A stretch of DNA of 64,000 nt from Halobiforma lacisalsi AJ5 (GTDB lineage Archaea > Halobacteriota > Halobacteria > Halobacteriales > Natrialbaceae). The notes beneath the pieces were generated by a model. The model did no database searches. It was given only the letters and a program-made list of their open reading frames with translations, and had not been told where the DNA came from. Shown piece after piece: positions 33,292 to 42,500 of the stretch; the stretch's first letter is position 1; the number at the start of each line of letters is the position of its first letter. The stretch spans positions 152,197 through 216,196 of the forward strand of contig NZ_CP019286.1 of NCBI RefSeq assembly GCF_000226975.2, read 5' to 3'. A program made the translations under genes and the position numbers.

Positions 33292-34475
33292 GAGTCTGCA
33301 GCCTTGCTTAATTCGGACGTAATCGTATCGAGATCAGCCCGTACGTCATCGCGGATTTCGTCCAGCAGGGTTTTGATTTCGCCGGCCGTTTCCTCGATAT
33401 CTGAACACTTCGTTTTCACACTGCTGAATCGGTCGATAGAGTCACGAACTTCCTCGACCTGTGCCTGAATCGTCTCTGTATCGACTGATTCCCCAGTGTC
33501 TACATGGGACTGGATCGTTCGCATTCGCGCCCAGTTCCAAGCGATGTTGAGAAAGCCGGGATCGATGTCATCATCTTCGTCGGCGGAGAGAGCGACACAT
33601 AGAATTTCCTGATCGTATTCTTGGAAATAGCCGACCTTGTCTGGAACATACGACTCGCATTCCGTGACGAAAATCCCGTACTCAGCGTCCCGGTTCTCGA
33701 TAGCTTCCGCCATCTCATCTTTGATGTCTTGAGCGTAGTAGTCCTTCTCGCTCTTCGCTTCGACGACGATGTCTTGGCCCGTCTCTCCGAGTGTCAGCAC
33801 GTAGTCTCCGACGTCTCTCCCTGGAATTTCGCCTTCCTTGTCACCAGTATGCTCGACTTCGTGGGTAGTGTTGTAGACCAGCGTATCAAGCAGATTACCG
33901 AGCGTCTCCTCGAAACTCTCGCCTTTCTTCCAGCTTTGCTGACGCTCCTCCTCACGACCTGCCTCCCGCTCCAGTGCTTGGCGAATGTCGCGGATCTCCT
34001 GTTTCAGTCGATACGTGGGGGTTCCCTCCACGTCCGGATCTAATGCGTCCTGAATTTTGCTGCCGTCCTCACCCAAGACGGATTCTAACCGCTCGGTGAG
34101 TTCACCGTCTTCGCCGAATGCGTCCTCAATATGATCTCGGAGTGTTCCATCCTCTCCGAGGTGCTCAGTGAGAGATTCGTCGAGCTCACCGTCCTCGCCG
34201 AACGTCTCCTCGAGTTCGTCGCGAACCTGCTCGATTTCTTCCTCGAAGTTCGACTGTAGTGACTCGAACTCTCGCTTGACGTGCTCAACGTCTTTCGTTG
34301 TTTCGCTCAGTTGGAGCGTCATCATCCCCACTCGGAGTGTGCGCTCGACGACGTCGACCTGTTCTGAATCGTCGTACTCTGCAAGATAGTTGGCGAGGTC
34401 TTCGTCGTGGACGGTAAACTGGACTGAGACCTCATTCGTATCCGGGTTTACCTGGACATCGCGTGCAGTTGCCAT
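33288..34475 (-). CDS. Coiled-coil protein with PD-(D/E)XK nuclease domain and 14-residue GEDG repeats
   Basis: From ATG 34475 (longer upstream starts are unlikely), 395 residues. Residues 60-90 are coiled coil. Four GEDG units begin at residues 93, 107, 121 and 135, an exact 14-residue period. A second coiled coil lies at 155-185. The nuclease-like core has GDYVLTLGETGQDIVVEAKSE with D224 and E239-A-K241, followed by AIENRDAEYGIFVTE, like Mrr/RmuC-type folds. Residues 330-395 are again coiled. It lies 135 bp downstream of the QueC-like gene on the same strand and is coupled to the zinc-ribbon miniprotein. Candidate effector nuclease of a defence cluster. Confidence 0.72.
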   Translation of the reverse strand: MATARDVQVNPDTNEVSVQFTVHDEDLANYLAEYDDSEQVDVVERTLRVGMMTLQLSETTKDVEHVKREFESLQSNFEEEIEQVRDELEETFGEDGELDESLTEHLGEDGTLRDHIEDAFGEDGELTERLESVLGEDGSKIQDALDPDVEGTPTYRLKQEIRDIRQALEREAGREEERQQSWKKGESFEETLGNLLDTLVYNTTHEVEHTGDKEGEIPGRDVGDYVLTLGETGQDIVVEAKSEKDYYAQDIKDEMAEAIENRDAEYGIFVTECESYVPDKVGYFQEYDQEILCVALSADEDDDIDPGFLNIAWNWARMRTIQSHVDTGESVDTETIQAQVEEVRDSIDRFSSVKTKCSDIEETAGEIKTLLDEIRDDVRADLDTITSELSKAADS

Positions 34476-34505
34476 ATTGCTACTGTATACTCCAGTTATG
34501 TTAGA

Positions 34506-34545
34506 ATTGGTGTCGGAATGACGGAATCCATCTGTAGACACCAAT
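34506..34545. promoter_or_regulatory. Inverted repeat upstream of the nuclease gene
   Basis: A perfect 9-bp inverted repeat, ATTGGTGTC (34506-34514) and GACACCAAT (34537-34545), with a 22-bp spacer, 31-70 bp upstream of the nuclease start. The geometry matches the other regulator-type repeats of this plasmid (9-bp arms, 21-24-bp spacer), but the sequence differs. It indicates separate control of the nuclease and miniprotein genes. Confidence 0.55.
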
Positions 34546-34610
34546 ACACGGCCCGGAGATAGCACAAAAGTCGTAAGGGTAACGGATGTCAATCAGACAT
34601 CATCCGTAAA

Positions 34611-36077
34611 CTAACATAAGTTGGCGAGCTCTTCGTCCTCTAATGAAAGAAACTCTGTAACGTAGTTTTCCAGCGTTGGGTTATCAGCTGCGAAGAATTC
34701 CACGGTTTGGAAGATCTCTCTACTAAATCGCTCATAGAGCCCCAATATATCGGGGTCAAGAAGCTCGGGGTTAGATGACACCAGCTCCCTTTGGGTCGAA
34801 GTCTGGATACGGTACGCGAACGAGAGATGAGCATTCAAGCCTAACAAAAACACTGACAAACTAGACTGTCGACTCTGGTTGGGTTGAGCAATATTCTCAG
34901 CATTCACTTTTGAGAAATCGAAGTCTAATAGATGATTCTTGTCTAACATCAATCCGTCTGGCTGTATTTTGTGTTCGCTGTTTACCAGACCAATGATACG
35001 GATAAGACAAGGGATACACTCACCACAGTTGTAAGGGTGTCCGGAAGCGTCCTTTCCCTGTGACAATTCACGCGGATGCGGACATGTTCGAGTGAAGAAA
35101 ATATCCGCCTTGTTTGGGATACGGTCGACAACCTCTTTCTTCGTGTAATCAAGGAACGGATTGCTGATTTCCAGCTTACGGTCCGGGAATAGATCGTCAA
35201 AAATGCGGTTCAAGCTCTTTACGAATAGCGGATGAACTGTGCGAGTCGTCGTCCAGCCAGATTCTAGCGATGAGAACCGCGATAGGACGCCATTCTCGGG
35301 AACAAAGATATCATCAACATCGAGGGCCACCGCGACAGCGGCGGCGAAAGCGAAGTACATGAACGAACGAGTGAACTGCGTATCCTCATATGCATAGAAT
35401 TCTTCGTCGACACCTATTGAGGTCAGATCACCATCAAAGAGATGGTCAAAATTCCGCACTAGATGACCGACGTTTCGACCATGATCTACACTGACAAAGT
35501 GTGGATTGTACCCGTCCTCAGCGAGGTGAAATCGGCCACCCAAACTATCTAACCCGCCAGAAAAAAGGGCGATAGAATCAGCCTCAGGCAGCTGATCACG
35601 ATATCCATCAGCACCATCGTCAATAGACTGGTTTTCGTCGATCGCATCAATGAACCGATACTGGAAATTATCACGCGAGATGAAGCTAATAGCGTGGTTC
35701 AATTCAGGCTCTATTGGTCGCCATTTCTCCACGTCAGCAACAGGGTGCAAAATCTGTATCTGCCGTGATTTCAGCATTTCCTCCCCATCATCCTTCGCGC
35801 CACTAGGACCCCGCTTCACCAAACGATCTGCAGCGTATGTACCGAGTGCGAGCTCAACTAATGCCGTGACTGTTGGAGGGGGACTCTGTCCGAACAGGTC
35901 ATTTAGAACCCCCCTCTTGTACTTTATCAGACGACTATCCTCCGTTTCAGTCTCGGTACGATAATCGTCAACGACGATTGTGTAGTCCGAGTCAGCTTCG
36001 CTAAGATTTGAGCCAGTCCCGGACTTGATCAAGAATCGCTTAGTTCCCTTCAAAGTCCTCGTCCTCCCATGCTTCAA
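34611..36077 (-). CDS. QueC-like (QatC-type) PP-loop enzyme
   Basis: About 488 residues. The PP-loop is SIALFSGGLDS (SGGLDS at 173-178). The zinc site is CPHP followed by NCGECIPC about 20 residues later, as in QueC, which makes 7-cyano-7-deazaguanine. It is much longer than housekeeping QueC (~230 residues) and has extra N- and C-terminal parts, as in the defence-associated QatC and Cap9 proteins. No other queuosine/archaeosine gene is nearby, which supports a non-tRNA role. The start is uncertain: the longest frame uses TTG 36077 and overlaps the upstream gene by 38 bp; another TTG near 36035 would avoid the overlap. The neighbours suggest a Qat-like system. Confidence 0.78.
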   Translation of the reverse strand: MKHGRTRTLKGTKRFLIKSGTGSNLSEADSDYTIVVDDYRTETETEDSRLIKYKRGVLNDLFGQSPPPTVTALVELALGTYAADRLVKRGPSGAKDDGEEMLKSRQIQILHPVADVEKWRPIEPELNHAISFISRDNFQYRFIDAIDENQSIDDGADGYRDQLPEADSIALFSGGLDSLGGRFHLAEDGYNPHFVSVDHGRNVGHLVRNFDHLFDGDLTSIGVDEEFYAYEDTQFTRSFMYFAFAAAVAVALDVDDIFVPENGVLSRFSSLESGWTTTRTVHPLFVKSLNRIFDDLFPDRKLEISNPFLDYTKKEVVDRIPNKADIFFTRTCPHPRELSQGKDASGHPYNCGECIPCLIRIIGLVNSEHKIQPDGLMLDKNHLLDFDFSKVNAENIAQPNQSRQSSLSVFLLGLNAHLSFAYRIQTSTQRELVSSNPELLDPDILGLYERFSREIFQTVEFFAADNPTLENYVTEFLSLEDEELANLC

Positions 36078-36450
36078 TCATCTCGTGCATAGTATCTCGG
36101 ATCATTTCCTCTACATCCTCATGCTCTAGTAGCTCTACGTTGGCATCTTCGAAAATTGGAGCGAGTTCGGGCTGGTCTTGGATCTTTTCGACGAGTTCAT
36201 CTGCCCGACTGGCACACTGGTCTCGCAGCTGCTCTTCAAATTCTTCTAGCTCTTGATCTGTATTGACGTTCTGGCTGAAGTGAAGCTGAAGGGCAGAGTC
36301 TGACTCAGGATCATTTGTAGCTGCCTCGATCTCCTCGTTGAGCAACTGAAATAGATACTCCCGAAAGTATACCCGGAAGAATCCCTCAATGCCATGTGTC
36401 TCTACGAACTCGTCAATATTATTTTGAATTTTGGTGTCGTTCAAGAGCAT
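36040..36450 (-). CDS. C-terminal part of a QatB-like protein (separate frame)
   Basis: 136 residues from ATG 36450, acidic and helical (FFRVYFREYLFQLLNEEIEA, EEFEEQLRDQCASRADELVE). No motif is recognised. It overlaps the 36419-36880 frame by 32 bp in a different frame, and the QueC-like frame by 38 bp. The two small frames together would encode ~285 residues, about the length I recall for QatB, the protein encoded before QatC. So this may be the second half of one frameshifted gene, or a coupled separate gene. Confidence 0.6.
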   Translation of the reverse strand: MLLNDTKIQNNIDEFVETHGIEGFFRVYFREYLFQLLNEEIEAATNDPESDSALQLHFSQNVNTDQELEEFEEQLRDQCASRADELVEKIQDQPELAPIFEDANVELLEHEDVEEMIRDTMHEMIEAWEDEDFEGN

Positions 36451-36880
36451 CAGCTCCTTCGGTCATGATGTCACCCATCGCACTCTCCATTGCTCGTTCT
36501 GCAGACTCTGAAAAGGCTCGATCCGTACCTTGAGACCCCTCTGCGAGGCCCCGAGTAGCGGCCTCTTTCGAAGCCTGCTCAACGACGGCTTCAGAGGCAC
36601 CAGCTGCAACGACCTCTTTTGTCACAGAGGCACCGACATCTTTGGTAGCGGACTCAACTCCGTTCTGGTGGCTTTTTATGATGAATTCCGAACCATATCG
36701 GACCGCTAGGTATGCTGGAACTTTGGCTGCACCGTTCGGTTGAGCAGCCAGAATCATCTTGAAATAAATTTCACTCGCCCTAGCAGCATCTTTATCACCT
36801 GCAGCATCAGCTAATTCGTGTTTCGCATCCTCATAACCAGCGTTGGATGCCCCAGATCGTCCCCGGGTTGCCGTTCCCAT
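36419..36880 (-). CDS. QatB-like N-terminal part, Met-Gly N-terminus
   Basis: 153 residues from ATG 36880. It begins MGTATRGRSGASNAGYEDAK, a Gly/Ser/Thr-rich flexible start in which Met removal would expose Gly. The rest is alanine-rich and helical (SVTKEVVAAGASEAVVEQAS). QatB proteins also begin with a Gly/Ser-rich MG(T/S) leader, and QueC-like enzymes of defence systems have been reported to act on protein N-termini. The similarity here is by position, start and length, not firm sequence identity. A TATA-like stretch (ttataataca on the minus strand, ~36908) precedes it, so it is probably the first gene of the cluster. Confidence 0.55.
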   Translation of the reverse strand: MGTATRGRSGASNAGYEDAKHELADAAGDKDAARASEIYFKMILAAQPNGAAKVPAYLAVRYGSEFIIKSHQNGVESATKDVGASVTKEVVAAGASEAVVEQASKEAATRGLAEGSQGTDRAFSESAERAMESAMGDIMTEGADALERHQNSK

Positions 36881-37125
36881 ACCACATTATTGCCATTGTG
36901 TATTATAATTCTAATTATTGGATAGTCTCGTCGTCATCAGAACAGTATGAAATGTCTAGGGAAGACACAGACCCGAACATCAGCAACGCATTCTCGATTC
37001 GTTAGTTGCTGTAGCAATAGTTCAACCTTGGATTTCGTACTCAGCGTGTAGAGCGAGAGTCTTTTGGCCCCTCAATGGGCGAGGGGCTCGCTGTACTGGC
37101 GGGTTCCCTGAACACGGTGAGAACA

Positions 37126-38052
37126 ATGACAACCAGAGACATCTACGAGAGCGGATTCGACGAAGACGTCCGAACGGAATCGAGTGCGAACCAATGCCCC
37201 GAGTGCGACGGCCAAGTCACGACGAACGCGGTCGAAACGGTCTGCGAGGACTGTGGCCAGGTCATCGATGAACAGCGCATCGATCACGGGCCGGAGTGGC
37301 GGGCGTACGACGGCGAGGAGTGCGAACGAACGGGCGCCCCACTCACTGCGGCCCGCCACGATCGCGGCCTGTCGACGGAAATCGGTCGCGGCACCGACGC
37401 GAAGGGGAACGAACTCTCCGCGAAGAAGCGACGGCGACTCGCGCGGATGCGCCGTGAGCAGACCCGTAGTCGTTGGCGGTCGAAAGCGGAACGGAATCTC
37501 GCCCACGGACTGAGCGAGGTGCGTCGGTTGGCGAGTGCGCTCGAGCTCTCCGTTTCGGTCCGCAACCAGGCATGTCATCTCTTCCGGAGCGCCCAGAACG
37601 AGGATCTGCTTCGTGGCAGATCCATCGAAGCCATCGCCGCGGCTAGCGTGTACGGGGCCTGCCGGTGCAACGGCCTCTCGCGGTTAGTAGACGACATCAG
37701 CGAGATGGCCCGCGTCGCGGAGTCACGGGTCACGAACGCGTACAAAACGCTGAACGAAGAGCTGGGCCTCCCCGCTGAACCCATCTCCCCCAGCATGTTC
37801 GTGCCGCGACTCGCCTCGGACCTCGAGTGCCCGGACGAGATCCGACAGCGGGCCCGAACCCTCGCAGAGCAGGCCGAAGAGAGCGGCGTCACGACGGGCG
37901 TCCATCCGGCCGGGTTCGCAGCGGCCTGCCTCTACAAGGCCGGTCGCGAAGAGGGGCGATGGCTGACGCAATCTGAAGCCGCGGACGTGGCGAACGCCTC
38001 GAAGGCGACTGTTCGGGCACACCGGGATACGTTGGAGGAACAGGTCGCCTGA
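37126..38052 (+). CDS. tfb: Transcription factor B (TFIIB homologue)
   Basis: 308 residues from ATG 37126. The zinc ribbon is CPECDGQ...CEDCGQ. The B-finger/linker reads DHGPEWRAYDGEECERTGAPLT and RHDRGLSTEIG. Two cyclin folds follow (LASALELSVSVRNQACHLFR...EAIAAASVYGACRC, and IRQRARTLAEQAEESG...GFAAACLYKAG) with a C-terminal HTH-like end (TVRAHRDTLEEQVA). It recruits RNA polymerase to TBP/BRE promoters. Haloarchaea carry many TFBs, and plasmid-borne ones can redirect transcription. A partner zinc-ribbon gene follows at 38126, and a decayed copy of both lies at 31345-31996. Confidence 0.95.
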   Translation: MTTRDIYESGFDEDVRTESSANQCPECDGQVTTNAVETVCEDCGQVIDEQRIDHGPEWRAYDGEECERTGAPLTAARHDRGLSTEIGRGTDAKGNELSAKKRRRLARMRREQTRSRWRSKAERNLAHGLSEVRRLASALELSVSVRNQACHLFRSAQNEDLLRGRSIEAIAAASVYGACRCNGLSRLVDDISEMARVAESRVTNAYKTLNEELGLPAEPISPSMFVPRLASDLECPDEIRQRARTLAEQAEESGVTTGVHPAGFAAACLYKAGREEGRWLTQSEAADVANASKATVRAHRDTLEEQVA

Positions 38053-38125
38053 CGCAGTCCACTGTCTCTCCGTCTGTACTGCACATCGTTCTATCCACGC
38101 TACGATTTAAACACGAAGACGAGCC

Positions 38126-39028
38126 ATGTTCTCTGTAGACTACTCTATGAACGGTCGTTACTCCGACTTTGAGGAACTGCGGGTGACCGGCGAGGCGTCC
38201 CACATTCCGGACACGAGGCTGGACGACGGCTGTGAGGGTGCCCCCCGGCGGCAACGTGTCGCGACGAGCTCTGGTGGCTACCCCGATGCGCCGACGGTAA
38301 CCGACGGCGAGTGCCAGTCGTGTAGGGCGTCAGTCCCAGACGGCCAGACGAAATGCCGGTTCTGTCTAACCAACCATCTCGGAAGTGACACCACCAACAC
38401 GGACGAGTCAGAGTCGACGACGTTCCTCGGCATCATCTACCTGGTCGTCGAGTCAACCACGTTCTACGGCGCCGTGGCGAAGGGCGGCGCCGCGGCGAAC
38501 CTCCTCACCGCCAACGACGCGGAGCCGGCCGTCGACGACTACACGCTCATCTACGATCTCGACGAGGCGCCGGCGCGCCAGCTGGCCGAGCAATGGCCCT
38601 CACTCCCCGACGCGGTACAGGTGTCGTCAGAGGAGGGAGAGCAGCTTCTCAGTGCCGCCCGTGACCGGACTGGGTGGCACGGGCAGGGAGCGTCGGAGCG
38701 TCAGGAGCAGGCCCCGACGCGGCTCTACGACCAGCGTGGGGACGGCATCCGCGACGCGTCGCGTCTCGACGCGGTCCTCGACGACGCCGACGACGCGGTG
38801 TGGCTGGTTCCAGCGATGGCGCTGACCGAATCCACTGGCGAGGCCGCGGCTGATCGCCAGGTGTCGTCAGTACCGGCGACGCAGGAACTCGACTGTCAAA
38901 ACTGTGGACGGGCGACCAACCATCAGTTCAATACCCACGAGTCGGTCCCGGATGAGGCGTGGACGGGGCAACCAATCTGGAAGTGCCGGGTGTGTGGCTT
39001 GGCTCGCTACGGACCCAGTCTCGAGTAG
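38126..39028 (+). CDS. Zinc-ribbon protein conserved next to plasmid TFB
   Basis: 300 residues from ATG 38126 (ATG 38147 is also possible). An N-terminal CxxC...CxxC ribbon (CQSCRASVPDGQTKCRFC) and a C-terminal one (CQNCGRATNHQF...WKCRVCG) flank a middle domain that contains TTFLGIIYLVVESTTFYGAVA and ANLLTANDAEPAVDDYTLIYD. The protein is soluble. The same pairing, TFB followed by this protein, is seen in decayed form at 31345-31996, so the two genes travel together. Function is unknown; a TFB co-factor is a reasonable guess. Confidence 0.7.
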   Translation: MFSVDYSMNGRYSDFEELRVTGEASHIPDTRLDDGCEGAPRRQRVATSSGGYPDAPTVTDGECQSCRASVPDGQTKCRFCLTNHLGSDTTNTDESESTTFLGIIYLVVESTTFYGAVAKGGAAANLLTANDAEPAVDDYTLIYDLDEAPARQLAEQWPSLPDAVQVSSEEGEQLLSAARDRTGWHGQGASERQEQAPTRLYDQRGDGIRDASRLDAVLDDADDAVWLVPAMALTESTGEAAADRQVSSVPATQELDCQNCGRATNHQFNTHESVPDEAWTGQPIWKCRVCGLARYGPSLE

Positions 39029-39047
39029 GGCCAGTGCTGGACGTCGA

Positions 39048-39089
39048 TTAACCAACATCCTGCGCGTAGCGTCGAGGTTCGTTGGTTAA
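39048..39089. repeat. Plasmid-wide inverted repeat, site 3
   Basis: TTAACCAAC (39048-39056) and GTTGGTTAA (39081-39089), perfect, with a 24-bp spacer, directly after the TFB-partner gene and 36-78 bp upstream of the small gene at 39125. Confidence 0.85.
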
Positions 39090-39124
39090 GACCGTGATCA
39101 CCTGCAAGCCCGACACCAGTCTCG

Positions 39125-39355
39125 ATGGGGAGTCTTTCCGCGCTGGCGAGCGGTGAGGTGCTTCCGATGGAGCAAGAGTTCAAACAGGGCTACCGGATGC
39201 ATCGTGTACTCAGCAATCTCAACCGACTCGACGTCGACCGGTTGGATAGCGCGGATCGAGAGCGAGTCGAGACCGCGAGAGACCTCCTGGAAAAGGTGAG
39301 CCTTCTCACGTGGCCGGGCGACGGAGCCGCGGCGGACGTCCACACAGACCCCTAA
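39125..39355 (+). CDS. Hypothetical small protein, 76 aa
   Basis: Open from ATG 39125; ATG 39167 gives a 62-residue version that starts at the clearly protein-like part (MEQEFKQGYRMHRVLSNLNR). It is helical and acidic (DSADRERVETARDLLEKVSL). No family is recognised. It is placed just downstream of inverted-repeat site 3. From its end to 39512 there is no other gene. Confidence 0.45.
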   Translation: MGSLSALASGEVLPMEQEFKQGYRMHRVLSNLNRLDVDRLDSADRERVETARDLLEKVSLLTWPGDGAAADVHTDP

Positions 39356-39512
39356 CTGGAGGCGCCGGCCACGCCTCCAGAGGTTTCACGCATCTGTTTA
39401 TCGTCCGCGACAGGCGTGCGGAGGCAATCCCGCGAAGTCCAACGTGGCCATCCTCGGCCGGATTGGACTCGTGGTGACCAAGGTTGAGGAAGAAGGGTGC
39501 GAGATAGTGGTA

Positions 39513-42500
39513 TCAAGGGTCGTCACTAAGGTAGCTGTCAAGAAACTCCTTATCTATCTCGTATCCGGCTGCTGCGAACCGGTTTGCGACCCTGTATGCG
39601 TGGGATCCTGGTTCATCCCCTGCCCGGACCGCGTTGGTATACAGCGTCTCACGCATTTCGTCCTTACTTGAACGGGCGACATTATACCATTCGTCGTCAG
39701 GGACCGCCTCAACGATAACGTAGTAAACAGATATCGCTGCAGCCGGGTAGGTAGCTGACTGTTCGGCTAACCATTCCTCAAGGAGCCGTACATGCGGGGC
39801 CTGATGGATAAGGAAGGGCGCAGTGCGTTCGACAAGCACCTGCTCGTCTTCCAGGTTACTCGCATCGGTATGTTTGAGACACCGAAGGAAGTACCTGAAC
39901 TCACGGTGGTACGCAGCACCGTCCTCAATGCCATCAATCTGTGTTTCAACTTGGTCAAGACGCCACTCCCAAAGCTCCCGGATCGCATCCCAGTGCTGGT
40001 GGAAGTCACTGTCCTCGTTATCAAGACCGTTTGCCAACGCTTGCGAAATGTTCGCAGCGGTTTCAGGACTCATCATCTCGTAGAACCGGGTTATCAGACT
40101 GTCCTCATCCTCAAGCGGCTCATCCTCGAAGATGTATGCCATAGCGACATGAGATGCTGTTGACTTGGCAGTGATCCATCCTTCATCGGACTCGTCTTCC
40201 GCTAACAGGTCCAACGCATACTGGTAGTACGGTCTGAGATGGGGATACGCTGAAAGAAGAAACGGGTTGCCCCGACTATATCCGTTCCATGTCGCCGCGA
40301 ACAACTCCTTCGTCTCGTCCGTTTCGGGTGTTGGAAAGAGGTCGTCCAAATGTGTCCGTATCAGTTCTTCGTCTGCTGCCCAGAACGTTCTGAAATGGCG
40401 GCCCAATGCGGTCCGTACTGAGGTAGCAGTATCTTCACTGATTTTCGCTTCAATCACCTGGCGAAGCGGAGCGTCTAACTGGTCCTTCTCTAAACGGCCG
40501 TTTTGATCCTGCCAGATGAGATAGCTGACGATTGTCCTGATCCCGTGCTGTCGGACCTCCGGTTCAGTCGTACCGACGCCACCGATCCAGCTATGCGGTT
40601 GCTCCTGATCAGGATCCAAGTCAACGGGAGATGTTAATGCGATCAACAGATCTTCAACGCGTTCGATATACTGGATGGGGAAGTCAGCCTGGTCTGCTTG
40701 GATTCCCTGCCCGACCAGCCGAGCGATCGAGGTGCGGCACCGAGAACTCCACCGACCAGGTTCATCAACGACGGTCTCACAGAATGCCAAGATCGGTGGC
40801 CAAGGGAACTGTCCATCATCCTGGAGTACATCGACAAACGAATCGAGGACGACATCCGCGTACTGGGGTTTCCCCTTCTCGAGGATCTGGATCGCCTCTG
40901 CATACGCGGCCGGTTGTTCTTCGACCAGTTGTTGGAGCTGCTTTGCGAACCCCCAATGGCTGATATCTTCCCGTTCACCATCTACGAAGAACCGTCTCCC
41001 ATACTCAGGCGGGTCCCAATCCACACACTTCTGTAGGACCGTTTCAGCATCTCGATCACGAAGTGTGTCAAGTTCCTCTGGCCCTCGCTCGTTCACAACA
41101 CCTCCTCGAACTGATGGCGTGTATGGTTCGGACGCAGTCTGTTCGGGAACGCCATACTTGTCAACCAATTCGTCGATGTACTCCTGCTGATCGTCTGACA
41201 CCTCTCCGTCGAGAAGGTACAGGCGTTTGAGCCGCCAACGCTCAACACGTTCCTGTACAATCTCTTCTTTCGATTGCTCACGGTCAGGCGCTACCTGGGC
41301 AGCCCGGTCCTCAATCCATTTCCTCTCTCCCGGACCGTTGCGGAGAACCTCATAGACATGGTCCTGCTGGTCTGTATCGAGGTATGGATACCCAATCTCC
41401 ACTAACCTGTAGAAATCATACTGGATGCTGTCATCGTCGTAGTTCGATTCCTCGCCCAGTTCGTCTGCGATGATCTCTCGGTAGACATCTGGATGCTGGC
41501 TAAGGAGGAACAAGCCGATCCGACGGAACGCAGGAATGGTGTCATCCAGATAGGAGATGATGAGAGCTTCCCGGTCATTCCCAGTCGGATCAGCACTAAC
41601 CCACTGCTTAGCTGCGCGGCTCAGATACGTGAACAGAATATGCTTCCGCTCACCGGTATTTTCATCACCATAATCAAGTTCCGAGATTGGGGTTCGGCTA
41701 GCCACCGATTCATAAATTGAGTCGCCTTCAGGATCAGTTTCAGTATCCAACGTCTGTCGTAACGCCTCTTCTAATGCATCAAGGAAGTCACGGCCACACG
41801 CCTCGACAAAGGTCTCACGTGTTTCTTGGAACAATTCATGGAGTTGGTACTGTTCGGACTGCCGATCCTGTTGCCAGTTAACGTCAGTACTACGCTGTGG
41901 TGACTGAAGCACTCCTCTCAATATAGTAAGTGCGGCATCTGTCTCGTTGTGTTCGATCAAGTGCTGGATGAGCTGTATAGCATAGAAATCCAGTTGTTGG
42001 AATGACTCTGACTCAGAGACCCATGACTCAATAACATCAGATGTCTCGGCTGCTGCATCCGCCGGCAGATCGCCCGCGATACTGATCAACCAACGTCGTG
42101 TATTCGAATCATCGGTGTCGAGATTAGTGATGACCTTGACCACAAAGTCCGGGTGAACGTCAACGATACTGTTCAGGTACTGCATGTGAGGGACATCCGG
42201 ATCAGCGAAGACCCCTTGATCGTAGAGTTGTTCAGCCCACGATCGATCAACCTCCTCATCGAAAAAGTACCCTGCAAGCGGCTCCCGTCCATCCAAGACA
42301 GACAGCACCGTCGACACGACAGTGTCCGACACATCATCTGTCGACCATACTTTGAGCTCATCAAGCAGGACAGTCGCCGTATAGAACGGCAACCCATCCT
42401 CACCTAACGCTGTTTTCAGAAAATCAGCTACTGTCTGCTGTTGATCCTGCAACTCAATCAGGGCTGACAGATGATGGGTACAGAGCGTGGTGGAATGGGT

